Positions 34,722 through 44,500 of a stretch of 64,000 nt of DNA are shown here, piece by piece. The position numbers and the translations under genes are program-made. Each line of letters begins with the position of its first letter. The stretch's first letter is position 1. This DNA is from Aeromonas hydrophila subsp. hydrophila ATCC 7966 (GTDB lineage: Bacteria > Pseudomonadota > Gammaproteobacteria > Enterobacterales > Aeromonadaceae): the NCBI RefSeq assembly GCF_000014805.1, contig NC_008570.1:2485001-2549000 (forward strand). The letters run 5' to 3'. The notes beneath the pieces were generated by a model that was not told the DNA's origin, did not search any database, and saw nothing but the letters and a program-made list of their open reading frames with translations.

Positions 34722-36644
34722 TTAGTCCTGATGTTTCAACGCTTCCAACTCCTCCCAACGGGAGAAGGCTTGTTCCAATGCAGCCTCTGCTGCATTCAGG
34801 GCATCCAGTTTGGCTTGAGTCTGGTCGCTCGGCAGGGAGAAGAAACCGGGGTGGTTGATCTCGGTCTGCAGGGCATCCAGCTCTGCCTCCAGCTGTTCCA
34901 GTCGAGCCGGTAGATTATCCAGCTCCAGCTGCAACTTGTAAGAGAGCTTTTTGGCTTTTGTGGCAGCAGGCGCCGGCGCCACGACAGGCTCTGGCGTTTT
35001 GCTCTGCACCTGTTTGACGACGTGCTGCGCAGACTGCTGTGCCTGTTGTTGAGCACGGGTGGCCATCATGTCGGCGTAACCGCCCACATAATCGCTGATC
35101 TGCCCGTCCCCTTCAAACAACCAGCAACCGGTTACGGTATTGTCGATGAAACGACGATCGTGGCTCACCAGCAACAGGGTGCCGGGGTAGTCCGCCAGCA
35201 GCTCTTCCAGCAATTCCAGCGTTTCGACATCCAGGTCGTTGGTTGGTTCATCGAGGATCAGTAAATTACTGGGCTTCAAGAACAATTTGGCCAACAGTAA
35301 ACGGTTTTTTTCGCCCCCTGACAAGGCTTTCACCGGGGTGCGTGCCCGTTTTGGTTCAAACAGGAAGTCCTGCAGGTAACCGAGTATGTGGCGGGAGCGG
35401 CCGCGCACCATCACTTCCTGCTTGCCCTCCCCGACGTTGTCCACCACCGTCTTCTCGGGATCGAGCTGCTCGCGGTACTGATCGAAGTAGGCCACTTCCA
35501 GATTGGTGCCCCCCTTGACCGTGCCACGACTTGGGCTCAACTGACCGAGCAGCAGCTTGATAAGCGTCGACTTGCCGCAGCCGTTGGGGCCGACCAGCGC
35601 AATCTTGTCGCCGCGCAGCACCTGCAGATCCAGCCCCTGGAACAGGGTGCGATCACCAAAGTCCAGCCCCAGGCCTTCACTTTCAAATACCAGCTTGCCG
35701 GAGCGGCTTGCCTCATCCAGCTGCAGCTTGGCCTTGCCCTGCAGTTCACGGCGCTGGGTCCGCTCCATCCGCATCGCCTTGAGGGCGCGCACTCGCCCCT
35801 CATTGCGGGTACGACGGGCCTTGATCCCCTGGCGTACCCACACCTCTTCCTGGGCCAGCTTGCGATCGAATTCGGCGTTCTTGAGCTCCTCGACCCGCAA
35901 CCACTCCTCTTTCCCCTGCAGGTACTCGTCGTAGTTGCCGGGCCAGGAGGTGATCACGCCGCGGTCCAGATCGATGATCCGGGTCGCCAGCTTGTGGATG
36001 AACTCCCGGTCGTGGGAGATGAAGACGATGGCGCCGCGAAAATCCTTGAGGAACTCTTCCAGCCAGTTGATGGCATCGATGTCCAGGTGGTTGGTCGGCT
36101 CGTCCAGCAGCAACAGGTCCGGATCGCAGGCCAGCGCGCGGGCCAGTGCCACCTTGCGCAGCCAGCCGCCGGAGAGGCTGTCGAGGGTCACGTCAGGATC
36201 CAGACCCAGCAGGGTCAGCACCTGGTTGATGCGAGTCTCGAACTGCCAGCCATTCTGGTAGTCGAGCTGCTCCTGCAGCTGGCTCATCTTGCGGATGTTG
36301 GCATCGGAGGCATCATGTGCCAATTCCATGGAGATATGGTGATACTGCTTGAGCAGCTCCCCTGCCCCGGCCAGCCCTTCGGCGGCGTAGTCAAACACGG
36401 TGAGTTCGCTCGACGCGGGGGGATCCTGCTCGAGACGGGTCACTTTCAAATCTTGTTGCAGCACCAGGCGGCCATCATCGAGCGGTAGTTCGCCGGCGAT
36501 GACCTTCATCAGGGTGGACTTGCCCGCCCCGTTGCGCCCCACCAGACAGAGGCGCTCGCCCCGCTCGATGGTGAGCTCGGCCTGATCGAGCAGCGGAAAA
36601 TCACTGAACGACAACGACGCGCCGTGCAATGTCAAAAGAGCCAT
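34722..36644 (-). CDS. uup: ABC-F family ATPase Uup
   Basis: This 640-residue protein has two ATP-binding cassettes without membrane domains. Walker A motifs are GRNGAGKST (about 37-45) and GPNGCGKST. Signature motifs are LSGGW and LSGGEKNR, and Walker B motifs are LLLLDEPTNHLD and LLILDEPTNDLD. The C-terminal 80 residues form the coiled-coil DNA-binding arm typical of Uup. The protein acts on ribosomes and affects precise excision of transposons in E. coli. The order rlmKL-uup is as in E. coli. Confidence 0.95.
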   Translation of the reverse strand: MALLTLHGASLSFSDFPLLDQAELTIERGERLCLVGRNGAGKSTLMKVIAGELPLDDGRLVLQQDLKVTRLEQDPPASSELTVFDYAAEGLAGAGELLKQYHHISMELAHDASDANIRKMSQLQEQLDYQNGWQFETRINQVLTLLGLDPDVTLDSLSGGWLRKVALARALACDPDLLLLDEPTNHLDIDAINWLEEFLKDFRGAIVFISHDREFIHKLATRIIDLDRGVITSWPGNYDEYLQGKEEWLRVEELKNAEFDRKLAQEEVWVRQGIKARRTRNEGRVRALKAMRMERTQRRELQGKAKLQLDEASRSGKLVFESEGLGLDFGDRTLFQGLDLQVLRGDKIALVGPNGCGKSTLIKLLLGQLSPSRGTVKGGTNLEVAYFDQYREQLDPEKTVVDNVGEGKQEVMVRGRSRHILGYLQDFLFEPKRARTPVKALSGGEKNRLLLAKLFLKPSNLLILDEPTNDLDVETLELLEELLADYPGTLLLVSHDRRFIDNTVTGCWLFEGDGQISDYVGGYADMMATRAQQQAQQSAQHVVKQVQSKTPEPVVAPAPAATKAKKLSYKLQLELDNLPARLEQLEAELDALQTEINHPGFFSLPSDQTQAKLDALNAAEAALEQAFSRWEELEALKHQD

Positions 36645-36718
36645 TCTTGTTCCTTATTGCTAATGAAAAAACGGGTGGCAGACTGGATCTCCCCCCGTTT
36701 CATCGTCAAATCGCCCGC

Positions 36719-36949
36719 TCACCCCTGCCTGGCAAGCCACGCTTGCAGCTCAGCCAGGGTGAAGGGCCAACCCAGTTCACGCCCCGCCTCATCGCGCAGT
36801 ACCGGAATGCGGACCCGATAGGTTGCCAGCCACTGCGCATCGTCCATGATGTCGCACTGGCGAGTGTCAGCCGCAAGACCGGCCTGCTCCACCAGCGCCC
36901 ACGCCTGTTCGCACAGGTGGCAGCCGTCGGTGTGAAACAGGGTCAGCAT
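36719..36949 (-). CDS. Glutaredoxin-like protein
   Basis: This 76-residue thioredoxin-fold protein has the redox motif CHLC at residues 10-13, a cis-proline in RIPVLRD, and the C-terminal WPFTLAELQAWL helix. It belongs to the small glutaredoxin-like (DUF836) group. Its ATG overlaps the rlmKL stop (ATGA), so it is translated with rlmKL. The redox partner is unknown. Confidence 0.88.
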   Translation of the reverse strand: MLTLFHTDGCHLCEQAWALVEQAGLAADTRQCDIMDDAQWLATYRVRIPVLRDEAGRELGWPFTLAELQAWLARQG

Positions 36950-39102
36950 CAGGCCTGGGCCTCCGCATGGGTGATGATCCAGCAGTTGTGGATATGCTGG
37001 TTGCGCTCGAAATCCTTGGGCCGGGTCTTGCCGGTGATGTTCTGGGCCTTGAGACCGATGGCCTCGAGACCGGCCAGATCCATCTTGAAGTGGCGCTTGT
37101 TGTTGGAGAACACCAGGGTGCCACCCGCGGCCAGCAGCCGCTTCAGGTGCTGCATCAGCAGCAGGTGATCGCGCTGCACGTCGAAGCTCTCATCCATCCG
37201 CTTGGAGTTGGAGAAGGTGGGTGGATCGATGAAGATGAGGTCGTACTGATCGTCCGCCTCGGAGAGCCACTTCAGGCAGTCGGCCTGCACGAACTTGTGC
37301 TCTCGGCCCACCAGCGAGTTGAGGCGCATGTTGTCTTGTGCCCAGTTGAGGTAGGTGCGAGACATGTCCACCGTGGTGGTTTCGCTGGCACCGCCCAACC
37401 CCGCGTGCACGGTGGCACTGCCGGTGTAGGCAAAGAGGTTCAGGAAGCGCTTGCCTTTGGCCATCTGACCCAGCATGCGGCGGGTCTGACGGTGGTCGAG
37501 GAACAGACCGGTGTCGAGATAGTCATAGAGATTGACCCACAGACGGGCGCCATACTCCTGCACTTCCATCCGGTGCTGCTCTTCGGAGAGCTTCTGATAC
37601 TGCTGCTTGCCTTCCTGACGCTCGCGCACTTTCAGGATCACCTTCTCGCCGTCCATGCCGGTCACCTTGATGGCGGCCTGCACCATGTCGAGCAGACGCT
37701 GACGAGTCTTCTGTGCGGGAATATCCTTGGGCGCCGCGTACTCCTGCACCACCAGATAGTCCTGATAACGGTCGATGGCGGCGTTGTACTCAGGCAGATC
37801 GGCGTCGTAGAGGCGATAGCAGTCGAGGTTCTCTTTCTGTGCCCACTTCTCCAGGGTCTTCAGATTCTTACGCAGACGGTTGGCAAAGTCCTGCGCCACC
37901 TCTTTCTGGGAAGCAACAGAGTCCTGTGCAATCTGGTAGTTGCGCAGCTGACATTCGAGGGCGCCGTTGAACAGGCGATACTGCTTGTCTGCGCGCAGAC
38001 GCAGACAGCTCAAGAGCTCGGGGGATGCGGAAAGAATGGAGACTTTCCAGCCCTGGAAGCTGCGACGCAGGGCATCGCCGAGGGCCTGGTGCACTTCCAG
38101 CAGTGCCGGGAACTCGCCAAGACGCTCGCCATAGGGCGGGTTTGAGATCAGCATGCCGACCTGACGAGCCTCCCCTTGACCTTCTTCCCCTTCAACAGGG
38201 GCCGGCATCGGCAGCGGGTTTTCCAGCGCAGTGACATCGGCCTGTTTGAAGGTGATGAGATGGGCCACGCCGGCGGCTTTGGCGTTGTCGCGGGCTTTGA
38301 GCAGCACGCGGCTGTCGGCATCACAACCAAACAGCTTAACTTCACACCGCTGCATGCCGCGCTTGGCCCGAACCTGAGCCTCCATCAGCAGGCTCTGCCA
38401 CAGCTCGCTATCGTGCTGCAGCCAGCGATCGAACCCGAAGCGCTCGCGGCGCAGGGCCGGTGCCATGTCGGCGGCGATAAAGGCAGCTTCCACCAGCAGC
38501 GTACCGGAGCCACACATGGGGTCCATCATGGGCTCGCCGGCCCAGCCGCTACGGGCAATCATGGCGGCGGCCAGGTTCTCTTTGAGCGGCGCCTCACCGG
38601 TGCCCTGACGGTAGAAACGCTGGTGCAGCGCGGGGCCTGACAAGTCCAGCGTGATATTGGCCTTGCCCTTGCCCAGGTGCGCCATGATGCGAATATCCGG
38701 CGACTTCTTGTCCACGTCAGGACGCACATGACCGCGCTTGGTAAAGCGATCGACGATGGCATCCTTGATCTTCAGCGCACCGTACTGGGTATTGCGAATG
38801 GCGGGGTTGGTACCGGTAAAGTCCACCGCAATGGTGGAGGTACCGGAGAAGTGCTCTTCCCAGGGAATGGTGTGGGCGCCCAGATAGAGATCCAGATCGT
38901 CGTTCATCTGGAATTCGGACAGCACCAGCACGATGCGAGAGGCGAAACGGCTCCACAGACAGGCCTTGTAGCCAATGGCCAGTTCGCCTTTGAAATGCAC
39001 GCCAGCCACGGTCTCACGGACCTGCTCTGCGCCCAGGTTGGTCAGCTCGACGGCCAACAGGTTTTCCAGCCCTTTGGGGCAGGTTGCAAAAAATTCTTTC
39101 AT
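36949..39102 (-). CDS. rlmL: 23S rRNA (G2069-N7/G2445-N2)-methyltransferase RlmKL
   Basis: This 717-residue fused enzyme has a THUMP domain, an RlmL methyltransferase domain ([22 protein letters not shown]) and an RlmK domain ([32 protein letters not shown]). I chose the ATG at 39102 ([13 protein letters not shown]) because it aligns with E. coli. An ATG 36 bases upstream is possible. It modifies two guanines of 23S rRNA. The glutaredoxin gene follows with a 1-base ATGA-type overlap. Confidence 0.95.
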   Translation of the reverse strand: MKEFFATCPKGLENLLAVELTNLGAEQVRETVAGVHFKGELAIGYKACLWSRFASRIVLVLSEFQMNDDLDLYLGAHTIPWEEHFSGTSTIAVDFTGTNPAIRNTQYGALKIKDAIVDRFTKRGHVRPDVDKKSPDIRIMAHLGKGKANITLDLSGPALHQRFYRQGTGEAPLKENLAAAMIARSGWAGEPMMDPMCGSGTLLVEAAFIAADMAPALRRERFGFDRWLQHDSELWQSLLMEAQVRAKRGMQRCEVKLFGCDADSRVLLKARDNAKAAGVAHLITFKQADVTALENPLPMPAPVEGEEGQGEARQVGMLISNPPYGERLGEFPALLEVHQALGDALRRSFQGWKVSILSASPELLSCLRLRADKQYRLFNGALECQLRNYQIAQDSVASQKEVAQDFANRLRKNLKTLEKWAQKENLDCYRLYDADLPEYNAAIDRYQDYLVVQEYAAPKDIPAQKTRQRLLDMVQAAIKVTGMDGEKVILKVRERQEGKQQYQKLSEEQHRMEVQEYGARLWVNLYDYLDTGLFLDHRQTRRMLGQMAKGKRFLNLFAYTGSATVHAGLGGASETTTVDMSRTYLNWAQDNMRLNSLVGREHKFVQADCLKWLSEADDQYDLIFIDPPTFSNSKRMDESFDVQRDHLLLMQHLKRLLAAGGTLVFSNNKRHFKMDLAGLEAIGLKAQNITGKTRPKDFERNQHIHNCWIITHAEAQA

Positions 39103-39142
39103 CACGCTCACGGGGAACCCATAAAAATAGTGCCGCATTATA

Positions 39143-39400
39143 CCTTAAGCCGCGATCCGGAGCAGCAAAAGCTTGCCAGTGACGACATAAACCGAGGGTA
39201 TCTGACATGCGCCGCCTCCGACCTTTTGGCCGTTCTGGCGAGGCATGCGCACAGGAAGGATCTGACGAATAAAAAATGTACCAACCGCTCGGAAAGTTCA
39301 AACAATAACCTGGTGCACTCCGGCATCTCTTATTGGCACGGCATTACCTTGCTGAGGCTGCAACCATATATGACATGGCCATGGTCAGGAATAGGCGAGC
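39143..39400. other. Non-coding stretch upstream of rlmKL
   Basis: I see no convincing gene in this first part of the 714-base gap between rlmKL and zapC. TATAAT on the minus strand (39142-39137) is a probable -10 box for rlmKL, 35 bases before its start. The remainder of the gap holds two tandem candidate small RNA units (39401-39698) and about 115 AT-rich bases with no recognised feature. Confidence 0.5.
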
Positions 39401-39424
39401 TGTCCCGCTGCTATATCTGACAGG

Positions 39425-39536
39425 CGTCAAACAAGACTCAACTCGTTATTATTTCCCACGACAGAGCAAGTCCTTTCTGTAAACCCCGTGTTTGGCCCTC
39501 CCGTTATCGTCCGTAAACGGGAGGGCTATTTTTTCA
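39425..39536 (+). ncRNA. Candidate small RNA, unit 1 of a tandem pair
   Basis: A plus-strand unit ends in a strong terminator: GGCCCTCCCGTT paired with AAACGGGAGGGC, then TATTTTTT (39494-39535). It contains the motif AACCCCGTGTTT (39482 on) just before the hairpin. The 40 bases at 39401-39440 match those 160 bases downstream at 26 of 40 positions without gaps, so the upstream promoter region looks duplicated. No ORF is seen. The start point is a guess. No known small RNA family is recognised. Confidence 0.55.
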
Positions 39537-39584
39537 TCTCCTCCCTGTTCATCTCGCTATTGTCCGACTGTCATATCTATCAGG

Positions 39585-39698
39585 TTTCAAGAGAAACTAC
39601 AGGATTTAGAATAACCCCGTGTTGTTGATACAACCGCTTATTCCTCCTGTAGTGTGTGTTTGCCGCCCTCTTATCAAATTGATCGGAGGGCGTTTTTT
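39585..39698 (+). ncRNA. Candidate small RNA, unit 2 of a tandem pair
   Basis: This second unit shares with unit 1 the upstream segment (TGTCC, ATATCT, CAGG and TCAA in register) and the motif AACCCCGTGTT (39613-39623). It ends in its own terminator, CGCCCTC paired with GAGGGCG, then TTTTTT (39664-39698). Between motif and terminator it has CTCCTCCTGT-like pyrimidine-rich sequence that could pair with ribosome-binding sites. The start point is a guess. Confidence 0.55.
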
Positions 39699-39816
39699 GC
39701 ACAAAGCAGTCGCCTGAAATAATCAAGGCTAATGATAGGAACAGAATGAGGATGAGTGGAGGTTCATCGGGATAAGCCGAATGAGAGGATAAAGGCTTGC
39801 TATAAAATACCGAGGT

Positions 39817-40353
39817 TCAACTCACTTGGCGATATTGCGCCTGTGCCACCGGCCTTGGGCTCATGCGATTGTTCATCACCTTGATGACACCAAAACGGGG
39901 CAGTGTCTTGCTGGTGGTCAATATCAGATCGTCAGTCAGGTTCAAACAGACGCTGGCCTGTTCACCTGCCTCGATCACCAGAAACTCCCCTTTGCCGTGT
40001 GGGGTGCCCATGCACACCAGTGCACCGGTTTCGGGAATAATGGCGGGGTGGGTTTCCCCAAAGAACCAGCTTTGTGGCATCAGGGGTTTGTAAAAGCGGC
40101 TGACGGCGATGGCATTGAGTACCAGCTGAACCTGATGCGGTACGCTCCACTCCAGTTCGGCAACCCTGTCCATTAACTGATAATAGAGCGCTGCATCATC
40201 CACGCAAAAAGGCTGGGTGGTGAAGGAGCTGGGCACCAATTGTCGCCCTTTATATTCGGTGGCGAAGATCATGCGATCGGATAAATCCAGCATCAGACGA
40301 TCATCATGAGCATCATAATGCCACTGCCAATTGTCATTGGGTTGGATACACAT
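39817..40353 (-). CDS. zapC: Cell division protein ZapC
   Basis: This 178-residue protein matches E. coli ZapC: MCIQPNDNWQWHYD, RLMLDL, FCVDDAALYY and KPLMPQSWFF align directly. ZapC binds FtsZ and stabilises its bundles at the division ring. It follows pyrD on the same strand with an 87-base gap, as in E. coli. Confidence 0.93.
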   Translation of the reverse strand: MCIQPNDNWQWHYDAHDDRLMLDLSDRMIFATEYKGRQLVPSSFTTQPFCVDDAALYYQLMDRVAELEWSVPHQVQLVLNAIAVSRFYKPLMPQSWFFGETHPAIIPETGALVCMGTPHGKGEFLVIEAGEQASVCLNLTDDLILTTSKTLPRFGVIKVMNNRMSPRPVAQAQYRQVS

Positions 40354-40440
40354 GCAGGTGCCCTTACTGAAAGTCGTTACTCGACTTTATTCCATGTCGA
40401 GAATTTCAGCAACTTTAAATAAAGGGCACCGATTTATTTC

Positions 40441-41451
40441 TTATATATGGGTCACAATCTCTTTGACCAGATCCGGCCCTTTGTAAATAAAGCCGCTGTA
40501 AATCTGGACCAGACTGGCACCCGCGGCCAACTTCTCGCGGGCCGCCATGGCACTGTCGATGCCACCGACGCCAATAATGGGCAGCGCGCCATCCAGTGCC
40601 TTGGCCAGCTGGCGGATCACTTCGGTGCTCTTGTGCTGCAGCGGACGACCGCTGAGGCCACCCGCTTCAGCGGCATGGGGCATGTCATAAATCATGTCGC
40701 GCTCAAGGGTGGTATTGGTGGCAATCACCCCATCAATGCCATTTTTTATCAAGGATGCAGCTACCTGATTAATTTCATCCGGAGTCAAATCCGGCGCAAT
40801 TTTAACGGCCAGTGGCACGTATTTCTTATATTGCGCGGCCAGCTCCTGCTGACGAACCTTGAGGGCGGCCAACAGTTCATCCAGCGCATCGCCATATTGC
40901 AGCGAACGCAACCCCGGCGTATTGGGAGAAGAGATATTGACGGCAATATAACCGGCCTGGTCATACACCTTGTCCATGCAGATCAGGTAATCATCCTTGC
41001 CCTGCTCGATGGGGGTGTCCTTGTTCTTGCCGATATTGATGCCAATCACCCCCTGATATTTGGCTTTCTTGACCTGGGCAACCAGATGGTCGACCCCTTT
41101 GTTGTTGAAACCCATCCGGTTGATGATCCCCTCTGCCGGAATCACCCGGAACAGACGTGGCTTGTCATTGCCGCTCTGGGGTCTGGGGGTGACGGTACCG
41201 ACCTCGATAAACCCGAATCCCATGGCCCCGAAGGCATCGATACACTCGCCATCCTTGTCCAGACCGGCCGCCAGCCCCACCGGATTGGCAAAAGAAAGCC
41301 CCATGACAGTGACGGGGCGTTTGGGCAAGGAGTGGCGGAAGAAACAATCAAGCGGCGTACCGAGAAGGCGGGGCAAATATTTGATGGAGAGATCGTGCGC
41401 CTGTTCCGGGTTGAGCTTGAACAGGAAATGCCTGGCAAGAGGGTACAGCAT
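40441..41451 (-). CDS. pyrD: Dihydroorotate dehydrogenase (quinone), class 2
   Basis: This 336-residue FMN enzyme oxidises dihydroorotate to orotate in pyrimidine synthesis and is bound to the inner membrane through its N-terminal helices ([16 protein letters not shown]). The catalytic serine is in [17 protein letters not shown]-binding segments include [19 protein letters not shown] and IIGVGGI. It is followed by zapC. Confidence 0.97.
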   Translation of the reverse strand: MLYPLARHFLFKLNPEQAHDLSIKYLPRLLGTPLDCFFRHSLPKRPVTVMGLSFANPVGLAAGLDKDGECIDAFGAMGFGFIEVGTVTPRPQSGNDKPRLFRVIPAEGIINRMGFNNKGVDHLVAQVKKAKYQGVIGINIGKNKDTPIEQGKDDYLICMDKVYDQAGYIAVNISSPNTPGLRSLQYGDALDELLAALKVRQQELAAQYKKYVPLAVKIAPDLTPDEINQVAASLIKNGIDGVIATNTTLERDMIYDMPHAAEAGGLSGRPLQHKSTEVIRQLAKALDGALPIIGVGGIDSAMAAREKLAAGASLVQIYSGFIYKGPDLVKEIVTHI

Positions 41452-41462
41452 GTTTGCTCCTT

Positions 41463-41493
41463 AAAAAAAGCCCCGGCAACTGGCCGGGGCTTT
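41463..41493 (-). terminator. Terminator between gdhB and pyrD
   Basis: AAAGCCCCGGC and GCCGGGGCTTT pair around five bases, with TTTTTTTAA after the stem on the minus strand. It ends transcription from the glutamate dehydrogenase gene just before pyrD. Confidence 0.9.
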
Positions 41494-41527
41494 GGGTGTG
41501 ATACCGCTGTTATGCCTTAACTGGCAA

Positions 41528-44500
41528 TTACAGTGCTCGGCAATTCAACTGGAGCAGGTTCAACTCCCGCAAGGCCACCGAGAACTTGGCGAACTCGTGG
41601 GTACTGGTGGTCTTGAAGTCGGCCAACATGTGGGTCCAACGGGACAAGAGTTGCTCATGCTCCGAAATCCAGTCGGCCAGTATGGTAGCGCATTCTCCCT
41701 GATCTTTGCACCCTTCCAGCACCACGGAAGTGAGGCTGCGCTGCTGCCAGTCCAGATCTTCGCGGAAGGAGGCCCGCGCCATCGCCTGCCAGTGGTTGCC
41801 CACCGGTTGATGGTTGATCTGGTCGAGGAACCAGTGCAGATCCAGCTTGGCGCCGAGACGGTAGTAGACGTTGGCGGCACGCAGGATGTCGGTCTTGTGC
41901 TCCGCGGCGATCTGCGCCAGATCCAGGCTGGAGAAGAGGCTGCTCATGTGGGCTACCTGACGGGCGATGGCCTGTGGCACTTGTTTGGCCACCAACGCCG
42001 TGACCGCTTGCTGGTGCTCGGCCACTTCGCTCTCGTCCATCACCTCGTAGAGGTGCTTTCCTAAGGTCTCGAAGGCCGGGCGGAAGAAGGCGATGTTCTC
42101 GCTGATGCTCCAGCTGCGATTGCGGGCGCGCAGGAACCAGCGAGTGGCACGGCGCACGATGCGACGGCTGTAGAACATCAGTTCGAGCTGGGTCTCTGCC
42201 CCTACCAGGTTGTCACACCCTTCGATGTCGCGCCACAGCTGGTTGAGGCCAAATACCTCGCGGGCCATGGCAAAGCAGCAGGCCACTTCCGCCACCGAGG
42301 CACCGGTCTCATCCTTCATCCGGCTGGCGAAGTTGAGCCCCATGTCGTTGACCAGCATGTTGGCTACCCGGGTCGCGATGATCTCGCCGCGCAGCGGATG
42401 CTGGGCCAGTGCCGCCCCGAACTGCTGCTGCAGCTTGGCCGGGAAGCTGGTCACCAGCATGTTGGCGAGGAACGGCTCGTCGGTCACTTCCGGGCAGTTG
42501 AGCTGCTCTTTCAGTACCATCTTGCCGTAGGCCACCAGCACCGCCAGTTCGGGTCGGGTCAGCCCCTGCCCCGCCGCCATCCGCTCGGAGAGCTCCTCGT
42601 CGGAGGGCAGGAACTCCAGGGCACGGTCCAGCTTGCCTTCCCGCTCCAGCCCCTGGATGAAACGCTGCTGCTCCTTGAGCTGCTCGGCACCACGGAAACT
42701 GGTCACCGAGATGGACTGGGACTGGCGATAGGCGTTGGTGATGACAATCTGCGCCACGTCGTCGGTCATCTCATAGAGCATCTGATTGCGCTGCTTGAGG
42801 GTCAGGTCACCGGCCGCCACCAGCTGGTTAAGCAGGATCTTGATGTTCACCTCGTTGTCGGAGCAATCCACCCCGCCCACGTTGTCGGTGAAGTCGGTGT
42901 TGATGCGTCCACCCTGGCTGGCGTACTCCACCCGGCCCAGCTGGGTAAAGCCGAGGTTACCGCCCTCACCCACGATGCGGGCCCGCAGATCGCGGCCATT
43001 GACCCGCAGCACGTCGTTGCTGCGATCGCCCACTTCGGCGTCGCTCTCGCGGGAACTCTTCACATAGGTGCCGATGCCGCCATTCCACAGCAGATCGACG
43101 TTCAGGCAGAGCAGCGCCTTGATCAGCTCGTTCGGCGCCATGCTGGCCTTGTCGGTGCCGAGCAGGGTCTGGATCTCGGGGCTCAGCTTGATAGACTTGG
43201 CCGAGCGCAGGAAGATGCCGCCCCCTTGTGATATCAGCTCCCGGTTGTAGTCATCCCAGCTGGAGCCGGGCAGCTCGAACAGCCGCTTGCGCTCGACGAA
43301 GCTCTTGGCCGCATTGGGGGTCGGGTCGATGAAGATGTGCATGTGGTTGAAGGCACCCACCAGCTGGGTGTGCTCGGAGAGCAGCATGCCGTTGCCGAAC
43401 ACGTCCCCCGCCATGTCGCCGATGCCGACACAGGTAAAGTCGGTGGTCTGGCAGTTGACGCCGATCTCGCGAAAATGCCGCTTGACCGATTCCCAGGCGC
43501 CGCGGGCGGTGATGCCCATCTTCTTGTGGTCATAGCCGACCGAGCCGCCGGAGGCGAACGCGTCACCCAGCCAGTGGCCATATTCCAGGCTTATTTCGTT
43601 GGCGATGTCGGAGAAGGTCGCAGTGCCCTTGTCGGCGGCCACTACCAGGTAGTAGTCATCCTCGTCGTGACGCACCACGGATTTCGGCGGGATCACCTCG
43701 CCACCGATGATGTTGTCAGTCACATCGAGCAGGCCGCGGATAAACAGGCGATAGCAGGCTTTGCCCTCTTCCTGGATGACGGCACGGGGGGCGCCCGCCG
43801 GCATCTGTTTGCAGTAGAAGCCGCCCTTGGCACCGACCGGTACGATGACGGTGTTCTTCACCTGCTGGGCTTTGACCAGACCCAGCACTTCGGTACGGAA
43901 GTCCTCCTTGCGATCAGACCAGCGCAGACCGCCACGGGCCACTTTGCCCCAGCGCAGGTGCACCCCTTCCACCCGCGGCGAGTAGACGAAGATCTCGAAC
44001 TTGGGCAGCGGCAGCGGCATGTCGGTAATGCTGGAGGGGGCCAGCTTGAAGGAGATGTAGGGCTTGATGTTGCCCGCCTTGTCCAGCTGGTAGTAGTTGG
44101 TGCGCAGGGTGGCGTCGATCATCTCCACATAGCGGCGGATGATGCGATCGTCGTCCAGGTTGGCGACCTGATCCAGCTTGGCGGCGAGCTGCTCGTGCAG
44201 CTTGGCCTGAAGCTTGGCGTCCTGCTTGCCGGCCGGATCAAGGCGCTGTTCGAACAGGGTGAACAGCAGCTGGGCGATATCCGGGTAGCGGGTCAGGGTC
44301 TCTTCGATATAGGACTGACTGAAGGAGACGCCGGTCTGACGCATGTATTTGGCATAGGCGCGCAGCACCGAGACCTGACGACCGGTAAGGCCGGCCCCCA
44401 GCACCAGGCGGTTGAAGCCGTCATCTTCCAGCTGCTTGTTCCAGATGGCTGCGAAAGCCTGCTGGAAGCGCTGCTGGCTCTGCTCCAGATCGAACGGCTG

